Shown: positions 1 to 5,570 of the stretch, one piece after another
How positions within the stretch are numbered: position 1 is the stretch's first letter
Layout of the letters: each line of letters opens with the position of its first letter
Assembly (NCBI GenBank): GCA_009649835.1
Contig: PYCK01000215.1
Coordinates: 1-5,570, forward strand
From: Candidatus Methanocomedens sp.
GTDB lineage: Archaea; Halobacteriota; Methanosarcinia; Methanosarcinales; Methanocomedenaceae
Length of the DNA: 5,570 nt
Reading direction: 5' to 3'
Notes under the pieces: generated by a model
Databases searched by the model: none
What the model was told of the DNA's origin: nothing
The model's input: only the letters and a program-made list of their open reading frames with translations
Translations under genes and position numbers: made by a program

Positions 1-70
1 ATATATTATCGCTATAATTATTTAGCACGATATCATTTTACAGTTATTATAAAGCATTGATCAACAAAAA

Positions 71-96
71 TTTGCACCGGTTTCGGTTTGCACCGG
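71..96 (+). repeat. Direct repeat pair TTTGCACCGG
   Basis: TTTGCACCGG occurs at 71-80 and again at 87-96, a 16-nt period separated by TTTCGG. It is GC-richer than the surrounding AT-rich leader. It sits about 20-45 nt downstream of the TATA-like TTATAAA at 47-53, where a repressor site or leader element could act. The function is not known. Confidence 0.6.
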
Positions 97-128
97 CATA
101 AGTCCAGATAATATGAGTATGCAATAAA

Positions 129-165
129 TGCCAAAATAACTGTATTTTAAAACAGTGCCAAAATA
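129..165 (+). repeat. Direct repeat pair TGCCAAAATA flanking a dyad
   Basis: TGCCAAAATA occurs at 129-138 and 156-165 with a 27-nt period. Between them lies an imperfect inverted repeat, ACTGT (139-143) with ACAGT (152-156). The second copy overlaps the proposed TATA element of trpB2, so the pair may be tandem promoter elements or a regulator site. Confidence 0.5.
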
Positions 166-168
166 TAC
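157..168 (+). promoter_or_regulatory. Possible archaeal TATA box/BRE for trpB2
   Basis: GCCAAAATATAC resembles an A-rich BRE followed by a TATA element. Transcription starting about 25 nt downstream would begin near 190, giving a very short leader that just includes the GTGAT at 191-195. An alternative is TTATAAA at 47-53, which would start transcription near 75 and give a leader of about 125 nt. Base composition is AT-rich throughout, so either could be chance. Confidence 0.35.
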
Positions 169-190
169 AGATCTATTATTCGAAATGGCT

Positions 191-195
191 GTGAT
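191..195 (+). promoter_or_regulatory. Ribosome binding site of trpB2
   Basis: GTGAT, five bases before the ATG, matches the 3' part of the archaeal GGAGGTGAT Shine-Dalgarno consensus. The match is short but the spacing is suitable, and it supports ATG 201 as the start. Confidence 0.5.
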
Positions 196-200
196 TTAAC

Positions 201-1505
201 ATGGAAAGAACAAAAATCATACTTGACGAAAATGAGCTTCCAAAGCAATGGTACAACATACTGCCCGACCTTCCGACTCCCCTTGAACCGCCACTGAATC
301 CAGCGACCAACGAGCCTATCGGGCCGGACGACCTTTCACCCATATTCCCAATGGGTCTTATTAAGCAGGAAATGAGCCAGGACAGGTACATAGACATTCC
401 TGAAGAGGTAAGGGATATTTACCGCCTGTGGAGACCTTCTCCCATATACAGGGCACACCGCCTGGAAGCTGCCCTCAAGACGCCTGCCAGGATCTATTAT
501 AAAAATGAAGGAGTAAGCCCTCCAGGCAGCCATAAGCCCAATACAGCTATCGCCCAGGCATATTTTAACAAGAAAGAGGGTGTAGAACGCCTTTCCACCG
601 AAACCGGAGCAGGACAGTGGGGCAGTGCCCTGTCTTTCGCTTGCTCTTTATTTGACCTGGAATGTAAGGTATATATGGTCAAATCAAGTTTTTACCAGAA
701 ACCCTACCGTAAATCCCTTATTAACCTGTGGGGTGCTAATGTCATACCCTCACCCAGCACCGAGACACAGGCTGGCAGGTCTATCCTTGAAAAACATCCT
801 GATACTTCAGGCAGTCTTGGGATTGCTATCAGCGAGGCTGTGGAAGATGCCGCAACCCATGACAATACCAAGTATGCACTGGGTAGCGTGTTGAACCACG
901 TTATGCTGCACCAGACAGTGATCGGCCTGGAAGCGAAACTGCAAATGGATATGGTAGAGGATTATCCGGATGTTGTTATTGGCTGCGTGGGTGGAGGTAG
1001 TAACTTTTCAGGTGTTAGCTTCCCATTTATTCGCGATAAGATCAAGGATAACAAGGATGTTGATATTGTGGCTGTGGAACCAACGGCTTGTCCCACCCTG
1101 ACAGGAGGAGATTTCAGGTATGATTTCGGGGATACGGCAGAAATGACACCACTGCTTAAAATGTATACACTGGGACATGACTTTGTGCCGCCTCCAATAC
1201 ATTCAGGCGGGCTGAGATACCATGGTGATTCCCCGATCATTAGCCAGCTGTATGCGGATGGTATAATGAGGGCTGTGGCATACCACCAGACCGAGATATT
1301 TGATGCTGCTACGACCTTTGCCAGAACAGAGGGAATTGTACCTGCACCGGAAGCGGCCCATGCTATCAAGTGTGCTATTGATATGGCCCTTGAGTGCAAG
1401 AAGACTGGCGAGGAAAAGAGCATCCTGTTCAACTTTAGCGGTCACGGCCATTTTGATATGGCTGCATATGACACCTATTTCAATGGTGAAATGACAGACG
1501 AATAA
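201..1505 (+). CDS. trpB2: TrpB2-type tryptophan synthase beta chain (TrpB-like PLP enzyme)
   Basis: Complete 434-residue protein of the long TrpB2 branch (COG1350 type) of tryptophan synthase beta subunits. The family is cytosolic and PLP-dependent and condenses indole with serine to make tryptophan; characterised archaeal TrpB2 enzymes are reported to prefer O-phosphoserine. Visible motifs: the PLP lysine in PPGSHKPNTA (K112), the catalytic glutamate in TETGAGQWG (E134), the glycine-rich PLP-phosphate loop GGGSN (264-268), EGIVPAPEAAHA (377-388) and the C-terminal SGHGHFD (413-419). QWG instead of the QHG of classical TrpB1, together with an N-terminal extension of roughly 75 residues before the conserved core (RLWRPSPIYRA), marks it as TrpB2. 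ATG at 201 is chosen because it gives the usual family length and is preceded at 191-195 by GTGAT, complementary to the archaeal 16S 3' end. No trpA or other trp gene is adjacent, so it may act alone or salvage indole. Family assignment is firm; the in vivo role is inferred. Confidence 0.96.
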   Translation: MERTKIILDENELPKQWYNILPDLPTPLEPPLNPATNEPIGPDDLSPIFPMGLIKQEMSQDRYIDIPEEVRDIYRLWRPSPIYRAHRLEAALKTPARIYYKNEGVSPPGSHKPNTAIAQAYFNKKEGVERLSTETGAGQWGSALSFACSLFDLECKVYMVKSSFYQKPYRKSLINLWGANVIPSPSTETQAGRSILEKHPDTSGSLGIAISEAVEDAATHDNTKYALGSVLNHVMLHQTVIGLEAKLQMDMVEDYPDVVIGCVGGGSNFSGVSFPFIRDKIKDNKDVDIVAVEPTACPTLTGGDFRYDFGDTAEMTPLLKMYTLGHDFVPPPIHSGGLRYHGDSPIISQLYADGIMRAVAYHQTEIFDAATTFARTEGIVPAPEAAHAIKCAIDMALECKKTGEEKSILFNFSGHGHFDMAAYDTYFNGEMTDE

Positions 1506-1513
1506 TATGAGAT

Positions 1514-1556
1514 GGATGCCTGACAGGTATCCTTCCCATAACTTTTTAGTTTTTGA
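1514..1556 (+). terminator. Stem-loop and T-rich tract after trpB2
   Basis: GGATGCC (1514-1520) pairs with GGTATCC (1526-1532) around the loop TGACA; the 7-bp stem includes one G-T wobble. A T-rich stretch (CTTTTTAGTTTTT, 1542-1554) follows 9 nt later. This fits a terminator for trpB2, and archaeal termination mainly needs the U-tract. It would at least partly separate trpB2 from the coiled-coil gene. Confidence 0.55.
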
Positions 1557-1579
1557 CTACCCTTTTAGCCTGAATATAT

Positions 1580-2866
1580 TTGAAATTCATTGAGAAGATT
1601 TTCGGGAAAAAGGAAGAAGCACCTTCCAAACTGACTCTTAAGTTCAATGAGCTTGCGGTTTGGCTGGAAAAGGAGGGCGAGAGTACATTTGCTGGGCTTG
1701 GGGCACATATCGGGCATAAGTATTCTGAAATCAATACTGCCCTTGTGGACCTTTCTGAAGCTAAAGAGCGCCTGGTGGATGCGTCTTTTGGTGAGAAGGT
1801 ATATAAGCGCTTAGCCAAGGCGGGCGCATCCAACCGGGATAATCTTGTAAAGAACCTGGATATTATTATAGAGAAGATTGCAATCCCTGAGGATGCGGAC
1901 CCGTCTGAAGCATACCAATTCCACCTGGATGCTAAATCTGTGTTGAATACTTGCCTTGAGAACGCTGTCAGGAGCCAGCAGTATGTCAAGGCACTTTTTC
2001 CTGAGGAATATAAGGATATCTGGGGCGGGTTGAAGCACCTGGATGTCCTGCTGGATGAGCTTGTTGCCCCTATCAATGAGGTGAAGGATGAACTGGAGGC
2101 ATATGATAAGCTGCCCGGGGATATTGAACAAATCAGGCAGATGCAGCAGCAGATTCCGGCAGGGCAGAAGAATATCAATGAGCTCACTGGCAAGTACGAG
2201 ACATTGAAGGTTGAACTGGGCTCTGAAGAGGCGAGGCTGGAAGAGGTTGAGGCGGGTGATGAGTTTACCCACGCACGGGAGCTGGAAGGGCAGGCCCGAA
2301 CTCTTAAGGGTCAGGTATCTGAGGTTGATTCGAACCTGGCGGGTTTGTTTGCTCCGCTGTCCAAGGCTCTTTCCAGGATGGAGAAACAGGATGGGAGCGC
2401 TCGGCATATTATGTCTGCTGATAGCAGGAAGGTCCTGAAGATACTGAAAGATGAGCCGGTGTCTGCGCTTGATATTGACCTTACTGGTTTTTTGGTTGAA
2501 ATGAAGACCAGGGTTGAGGATGGGAGTCTGGGTCTTAAGCAGCAGAAGATGAACAAGACGCTTGAGCAGATCGATAGGTTGGTGGGGACTGATGTCCTGT
2601 CAAGGCTTAAAAGTCAAAGGGAGGAATATTCTTCTGAACTTGCGGGTGTGCGGGGGGAGCTAGAGGGACTTACTGTTTACAGGGAGAAAACACAGGTTGA
2701 AGATAGGATCTCTGAGTGCCGGAATGTGATGGATTCTACCGGGCAGAAACTGGATGCTGAGAAGAAGGAAGTTGCAAGGCTGAAGAAGGAAGTTGAGGAA
2801 TTGAAGTCAGGGTTGGATTCTGATCTGAGTGAGATTTTCGGGAAGGATATTGAAGTGGTGTATTGA
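1580..2866 (+). CDS. Coiled-coil protein of unknown function
   Basis: 428-residue, highly charged, probably cytosolic protein that I do not recognise as a named family. It has no signal peptide or membrane segment. Residues 1-13 are an amphipathic basic start (MKFIEKIFGKKEE). About 20-165 look like a globular helical domain. About 168-250 and 320-415 are rich in E, K, L and Q with heptad-like spacing and are likely coiled coils, separated by a short more globular part (about 255-315). I see no Walker A motif or metal-binding set, so an SbcC/SMC-type ATPase label would not be supported despite the coiled coils. An in-frame TGA three codons upstream (1571-1573) forces the start to TTG at 1580 or later, and TTG gives a sensible N-terminus. 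No Shine-Dalgarno sequence is visible. It lies 74 nt after trpB2 in the same direction, but with a terminator-like hairpin between them, so co-transcription is uncertain. The G-rich, consistent codon use over the full length supports a real gene. Confidence 0.85.
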   Translation: MKFIEKIFGKKEEAPSKLTLKFNELAVWLEKEGESTFAGLGAHIGHKYSEINTALVDLSEAKERLVDASFGEKVYKRLAKAGASNRDNLVKNLDIIIEKIAIPEDADPSEAYQFHLDAKSVLNTCLENAVRSQQYVKALFPEEYKDIWGGLKHLDVLLDELVAPINEVKDELEAYDKLPGDIEQIRQMQQQIPAGQKNINELTGKYETLKVELGSEEARLEEVEAGDEFTHARELEGQARTLKGQVSEVDSNLAGLFAPLSKALSRMEKQDGSARHIMSADSRKVLKILKDEPVSALDIDLTGFLVEMKTRVEDGSLGLKQQKMNKTLEQIDRLVGTDVLSRLKSQREEYSSELAGVRGELEGLTVYREKTQVEDRISECRNVMDSTGQKLDAEKKEVARLKKEVEELKSGLDSDLSEIFGKDIEVVY

Positions 2867-2879
2867 TCGGAAAGATATG

Positions 2880-2912
2880 AAAAAAGGTTTGGCGCCCATA
2901 ATGGGCGCTAAA
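2880..2912 (-). terminator. Hairpin terminator of the protease gene, between convergent genes
   Basis: TTTGGCGCCC (2888-2897) pairs with GGGCGCTAAA (2903-2912) around the loop ATAAT: a 10-bp stem with one G-T wobble and a GC-rich core. On the minus strand it lies 28 nt after the protease stop codon, and two C bases then a run of six T (from A2880-A2885) follow, the layout of a terminator for the protease transcript. On the plus strand no T-tract follows, so for the coiled-coil gene it would act only as a hairpin. Confidence 0.75.
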
Positions 2913-2940
2913 TATACAATTAATAGTGTTACTCCTTTCC

Positions 2941-5570
2941 CTAACCTATACTTGTTATCTTCACATTGTCGACATTTCCGTCTTCAAAGGAACTGCTGAC
3001 CTTTACTTTGAATCGAATCATGAAATTCGGTCCCATGTAATCGTCGCCTAAGGGGATTTCTCCAGAAATCCACATATTTTCATCCAGCCCGGAATAAGTC
3101 CTACTTGTCCCATCTATAGAATCCATTTCAGTCCAGGAAGTGCCACTGTTATTGGAGATTTCAAGTTTTATGTATTCGCCATCATCCCAACTACCCTCTA
3201 TAAACCAATCGAAAGTAAGCGTAGCATTTGTTTTTCCACTCAAATCAATAGCATTTGCCATAGTCAAGGTCGCATCTGTGGCCCTACCGTCAACCTCGGC
3301 TGAATGTGTGCCGTATGTTGCTCTTTGGCTAGAGACAAACCAATCATTTTGGCTATCTTGCACCCAGTTTCCAAACCCTTCTTCGAAACTATCCTGAAAT
3401 ACTACAATTTCTGCTGATGGTTCATTCACTGTGACTACAAGTGTGTCTGAAGCTGACAAACCAGCGTCATCTGTTACTGTAAGGTTTACAGTATAAGTGC
3501 CTGCTGTGGTATATGTATGATTTACCGTTGTGCCGGTTGCCTCTTCGCCAATACCATCGCTCGCATTAAAATCCCAACTATAACTTGCAATGCCGACATT
3601 ATCGGATGAACCAGTTCCATCGAAGAACACCACGTCATCAACAAGAACCGACTGGCCTGAACCAGCATCTGCTACTGGGGCATCATTGTCAGTCACAGTT
3701 ATGCTGTACGTTTCTGAAACTGGATCAGTGGCAGTATTTGATGCGGCATCCCAGGCAGTGATGTTATATGTTATCGTCCCAACTTGATCTGAAGCAACAG
3801 GAACGTCTCCACTCCAAACATCGGTGCTGATTTCAGTCATTGCAACAGTAATTTCCCCGGTTCCGATCGGTGTGTAGTGCACTGCTGCGCTAACAACATC
3901 CACATTATCGGTTATGTTTGCGTTTATTGTTACAGGTTCGCCTGTCGTACCAGTCGTGTTTCCTGTTGCACCTGATATCACCGGATACACTGTATCCGGT
4001 GCAGTTACCGTAACATTGGCTGTAGAGATTGGGCTTATGCCACCATCACCGTCTTTTACTTGCAGGGCAACAGTATAGGTCCCTGCAGAAATATAGGTGT
4101 GTGATGGGTTGGTTAAATCTATGCTGCTTTCATCTACGGAAAAGTTTACCTCATCATATTCAAAGTCCCAATCATAGGTAAGATTGTCTGCTGTACCGGG
4201 GTCGGTTGCATTTCCACTGAAAGTAATAGAAACGTTCGCCGAACCTGAATAGGGTCCGCCTGCATTCGCCAAAGGTGCAACGTTATCGATATTTGCGGTA
4301 GTTGTACTTGTATTTGTGCCCCCAACATTATCGGTAACGGTTAAGGTGACAGTGTAGGTGCTGTTATCTATGTAGGTATGATTCGGGTAGATACCAGTTC
4401 CTATACCTCCATCTCCAAAGACCCATTCATAAGATACGATGCTTCCATCTGGATCAAAAGAGCCTGAACCATTAAAGCTTATTGCTGCCCCTTCATCACC
4501 TAAATAAGGACCGCCACCATCAGCTGTGGGGGGTTCATTAGGTGCAGATGCATAGTTCAATGCAGCATGGGCGTCCACAATACCATGTCCATATTGTGGG
4601 TCCCAGCCAGCTGAACCTTTGTCTTCTGCTGTAGATTGCAATACCTCCCTGACATCGTCTGGGGTTGTGGCAACACCGGCAGATATCACCAGGGCGGCTA
4701 CTGCTGAGACATGAGGCGTGGCCATAGAAGTTCCAGAGAAGAACCAGTAACCAAAATCACGGGGATTTTTAGTATTTGGATTGAAAGTATTTTGAAGGAC
4801 ACCATCGTCATAACCATCTTCATTTTGGTCTACTGATAAATCACCACCAGGTGCCACGATATCCAGAGCATAACCATTATTTGAATAGCTGGCTCGTGTC
4901 TCATCATATCTGGTAGCACCTACAGCGATACATTTTTCATATGCAGCCGGATAACTGACTTGACTGGCAGCATCATTACCTGAGGCACACACAATGGTAA
5001 CTCCACTATTATGTGCATAATCAAGTGCGTCTTTTAAAGGTTGTCCTGGATCATATCCAGGCGGCCAACCCAGACTCATGCTGATTACATCTGCACTATT
5101 GTTAGTTGCAAAATATATTCCATCTACTAATTGGTCTAACGTTCCAGATCCTATTTTATTTAGAACCTTTACAGGCATTATTGTGCAATTATAGGCAACT
5201 CCTGCGACTCCTACCCCATTATTGGTGCTCTGAGCAATGGTTCCTGTCACATGGGTCCCATGGGAATTGTCATCATTTGGATGGGCATCATTATTGACAA
5301 AATCATAGCCTGCTACAAAATGTGTATTGGCAAGATCTGGGGCTATTCTATAATATCGTCCATAATTTTCATATGCAACTCCCGTATCTAGGACAGCTAC
5401 AATCACACCTGTTCCATCTGAAATATCCCAGGCTGCTTCCATATTAATCCCGCCGTAATTATCATTATCAAGATGCCACTGATATGAATAAAGTGGATCA
5501 TTGGGTGTCATAAAAGCATGGGCAATAGAGTTTACTACAGCATATTCCACATTCGGGTTTCTATTATATT
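2941..5570 (-). CDS. Secreted subtilisin-like (S8) serine protease with PKD repeats, 5'-partial
   Basis: Extracellular subtilase; the frame is open through the right window edge, so the N-terminus (signal peptide and most of the propeptide) is missing. Residues here count from the GTG at 5550. Codons upstream of that GTG read YNRNPN, and the run NPNVEYAV plus TPNDPLYSYQWHL is the typical end of an I9-type inhibitor propeptide, so GTG is an internal Val. The S8 domain (about 41-335) has the full active site: D55 (VLDTG), H97 (HGTHVTG), oxyanion N192 (ASGND) and S275 (FSGTSMATPH). DQNEDGYDDG (241-250) resembles a calcium-binding loop. Then follow PKD domains at about 341-424 and 425-517, an Ig-like domain (about 520-621), a third PKD (about 622-709) and a C-terminal beta-rich domain (about 715-869, starting FQDSFEEGFGNW), perhaps for carbohydrate or surface binding. 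There is no C-terminal membrane anchor or PGF-CTERM signal, so release or non-covalent attachment is likely. The stop is TAG at 2943-2941. It probably degrades extracellular protein; the substrate is unknown. Confidence 0.95.
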   Translation of the reverse strand, partial: YNRNPNVEYAVVNSIAHAFMTPNDPLYSYQWHLDNDNYGGINMEAAWDISDGTGVIVAVLDTGVAYENYGRYYRIAPDLANTHFVAGYDFVNNDAHPNDDNSHGTHVTGTIAQSTNNGVGVAGVAYNCTIMPVKVLNKIGSGTLDQLVDGIYFATNNSADVISMSLGWPPGYDPGQPLKDALDYAHNSGVTIVCASGNDAASQVSYPAAYEKCIAVGATRYDETRASYSNNGYALDIVAPGGDLSVDQNEDGYDDGVLQNTFNPNTKNPRDFGYWFFSGTSMATPHVSAVAALVISAGVATTPDDVREVLQSTAEDKGSAGWDPQYGHGIVDAHAALNYASAPNEPPTADGGGPYLGDEGAAISFNGSGSFDPDGSIVSYEWVFGDGGIGTGIYPNHTYIDNSTYTVTLTVTDNVGGTNTSTTTANIDNVAPLANAGGPYSGSANVSITFSGNATDPGTADNLTYDWDFEYDEVNFSVDESSIDLTNPSHTYISAGTYTVALQVKDGDGGISPISTANVTVTAPDTVYPVISGATGNTTGTTGEPVTINANITDNVDVVSAAVHYTPIGTGEITVAMTEISTDVWSGDVPVASDQVGTITYNITAWDAASNTATDPVSETYSITVTDNDAPVADAGSGQSVLVDDVVFFDGTGSSDNVGIASYSWDFNASDGIGEEATGTTVNHTYTTAGTYTVNLTVTDDAGLSASDTLVVTVNEPSAEIVVFQDSFEEGFGNWVQDSQNDWFVSSQRATYGTHSAEVDGRATDATLTMANAIDLSGKTNATLTFDWFIEGSWDDGEYIKLEISNNSGTSWTEMDSIDGTSRTYSGLDENMWISGEIPLGDDYMGPNFMIRFKVKVSSSFEDGNVDNVKITSIG
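3979..4001. repeat. 23-nt palindrome inside the protease gene
   Basis: CACCGGATACA (3979-3989) and TGTATCCGGTG (3991-4001) are perfect 11-nt reverse complements around a single C. Allowing for a loop, transcripts could form a 9-bp stem with a 5-nt loop. It encodes the linker APDTVYPV between the second PKD domain and the Ig-like domain. It may be chance codon use or a trace of domain shuffling. Confidence 0.7.

Larger units (their letters stand above)
1..200. other. AT-rich non-coding leader upstream of trpB2
   Basis: No convincing coding region on either strand; the minus-strand frame overlapping its end (397 to 176) is antisense to trpB2. It contains TATA-like stretches (47-53 and 161-168), a 10-nt direct repeat pair at 71-96, a second pair at 129-165, and an imperfect dyad at 139-156 (ACTGT...ACAGT). 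This arrangement looks regulatory, but no known operator is recognised. Confidence 0.6.

Noticed and set aside
96..122. GCATA...TATGC inverted repeat in the trpB2 leader
   Set aside because: Five-base arms with a 17-nt spacer in AT-rich DNA are expected by chance.
962..1432. 156-residue minus-strand open frame opposite trpB2
   Set aside because: Lies wholly within the conserved trpB2 coding region; no motif of its own.
1546..2193. 215-residue minus-strand open frame opposite the coiled-coil gene
   Set aside because: Composition (Ser- and Leu-rich runs) is what antisense of a Glu/Lys-rich coding frame gives; the plus-strand frame is longer, covers the whole region and has coherent protein character.
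1811..2407. 198-residue minus-strand open frame
   Set aside because: Also antisense to the coiled-coil gene and overlaps another spurious frame; no recognisable domain.
2929..2943. Possible pyrrolysine readthrough of the protease TAG stop, given a Methanosarcinales-like host
   Set aside because: Readthrough adds only Gly-Lys-Glu before TAA; such a short extension gives no support for pyrrolysine use here.
3140..3397. Plus-strand 85-codon frame and other short plus-strand frames inside the protease region
   Set aside because: Antisense to well-conserved protease domains, with no start signals or domain character.
5247..5265. CATGGG/CCCATG inverted repeat near the catalytic histidine
   Set aside because: Only 6-bp arms, explained by the conserved HGTHV codons.

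Overview
The window looks like ordinary chromosomal DNA from a euryarchaeon, most likely a methanogen- or ANME-like member of the Methanosarcinales. This rests on protein character and signals: a long-form TrpB2 tryptophan synthase, a charged archaeal-style coiled-coil protein with a TTG start, a secreted subtilisin-like protease with PKD repeats, AT-rich archaeal-type upstream DNA and U-tract terminators. No rRNA or other marker is present, so the assignment is an inference and does not reach genus level.

Layout. Bases 1-200 are an AT-rich leader with two pairs of 10-nt direct repeats and TATA-like elements, but no convincing gene. A complete trpB2 gene (201-1505, +) follows; a stem-loop and T-rich tract lie just after its stop. 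A 428-residue coiled-coil protein of unknown function (1580-2866, +) starts at TTG with no visible Shine-Dalgarno sequence. The 74-nt gap between convergent stop codons holds a strong hairpin whose T-tract faces the minus strand. The rest of the window (2941-5570, -) is one large secreted protease: the end of a propeptide, an S8 catalytic domain with an intact Asp/His/Ser/Asn set, PKD, PKD, an Ig-like domain, PKD and a C-terminal beta-sandwich-like domain. Its true 5' end lies beyond the right edge, and the GTG that looks like a start at 5550 is an internal valine codon.

The three genes do not form an obvious pathway. TrpB2 is cytosolic amino-acid metabolism, the coiled-coil protein is probably cytosolic, and the protease acts outside the cell. 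The trpB2 gene has no trpA or other trp gene beside it within the window. I see no mobile element, CRISPR array, RNA gene or evident new multi-gene system. The most unusual sequence-level items are a 23-nt near-perfect palindrome inside the protease gene exactly at a domain boundary, and the paired repeats in the trpB2 leader.
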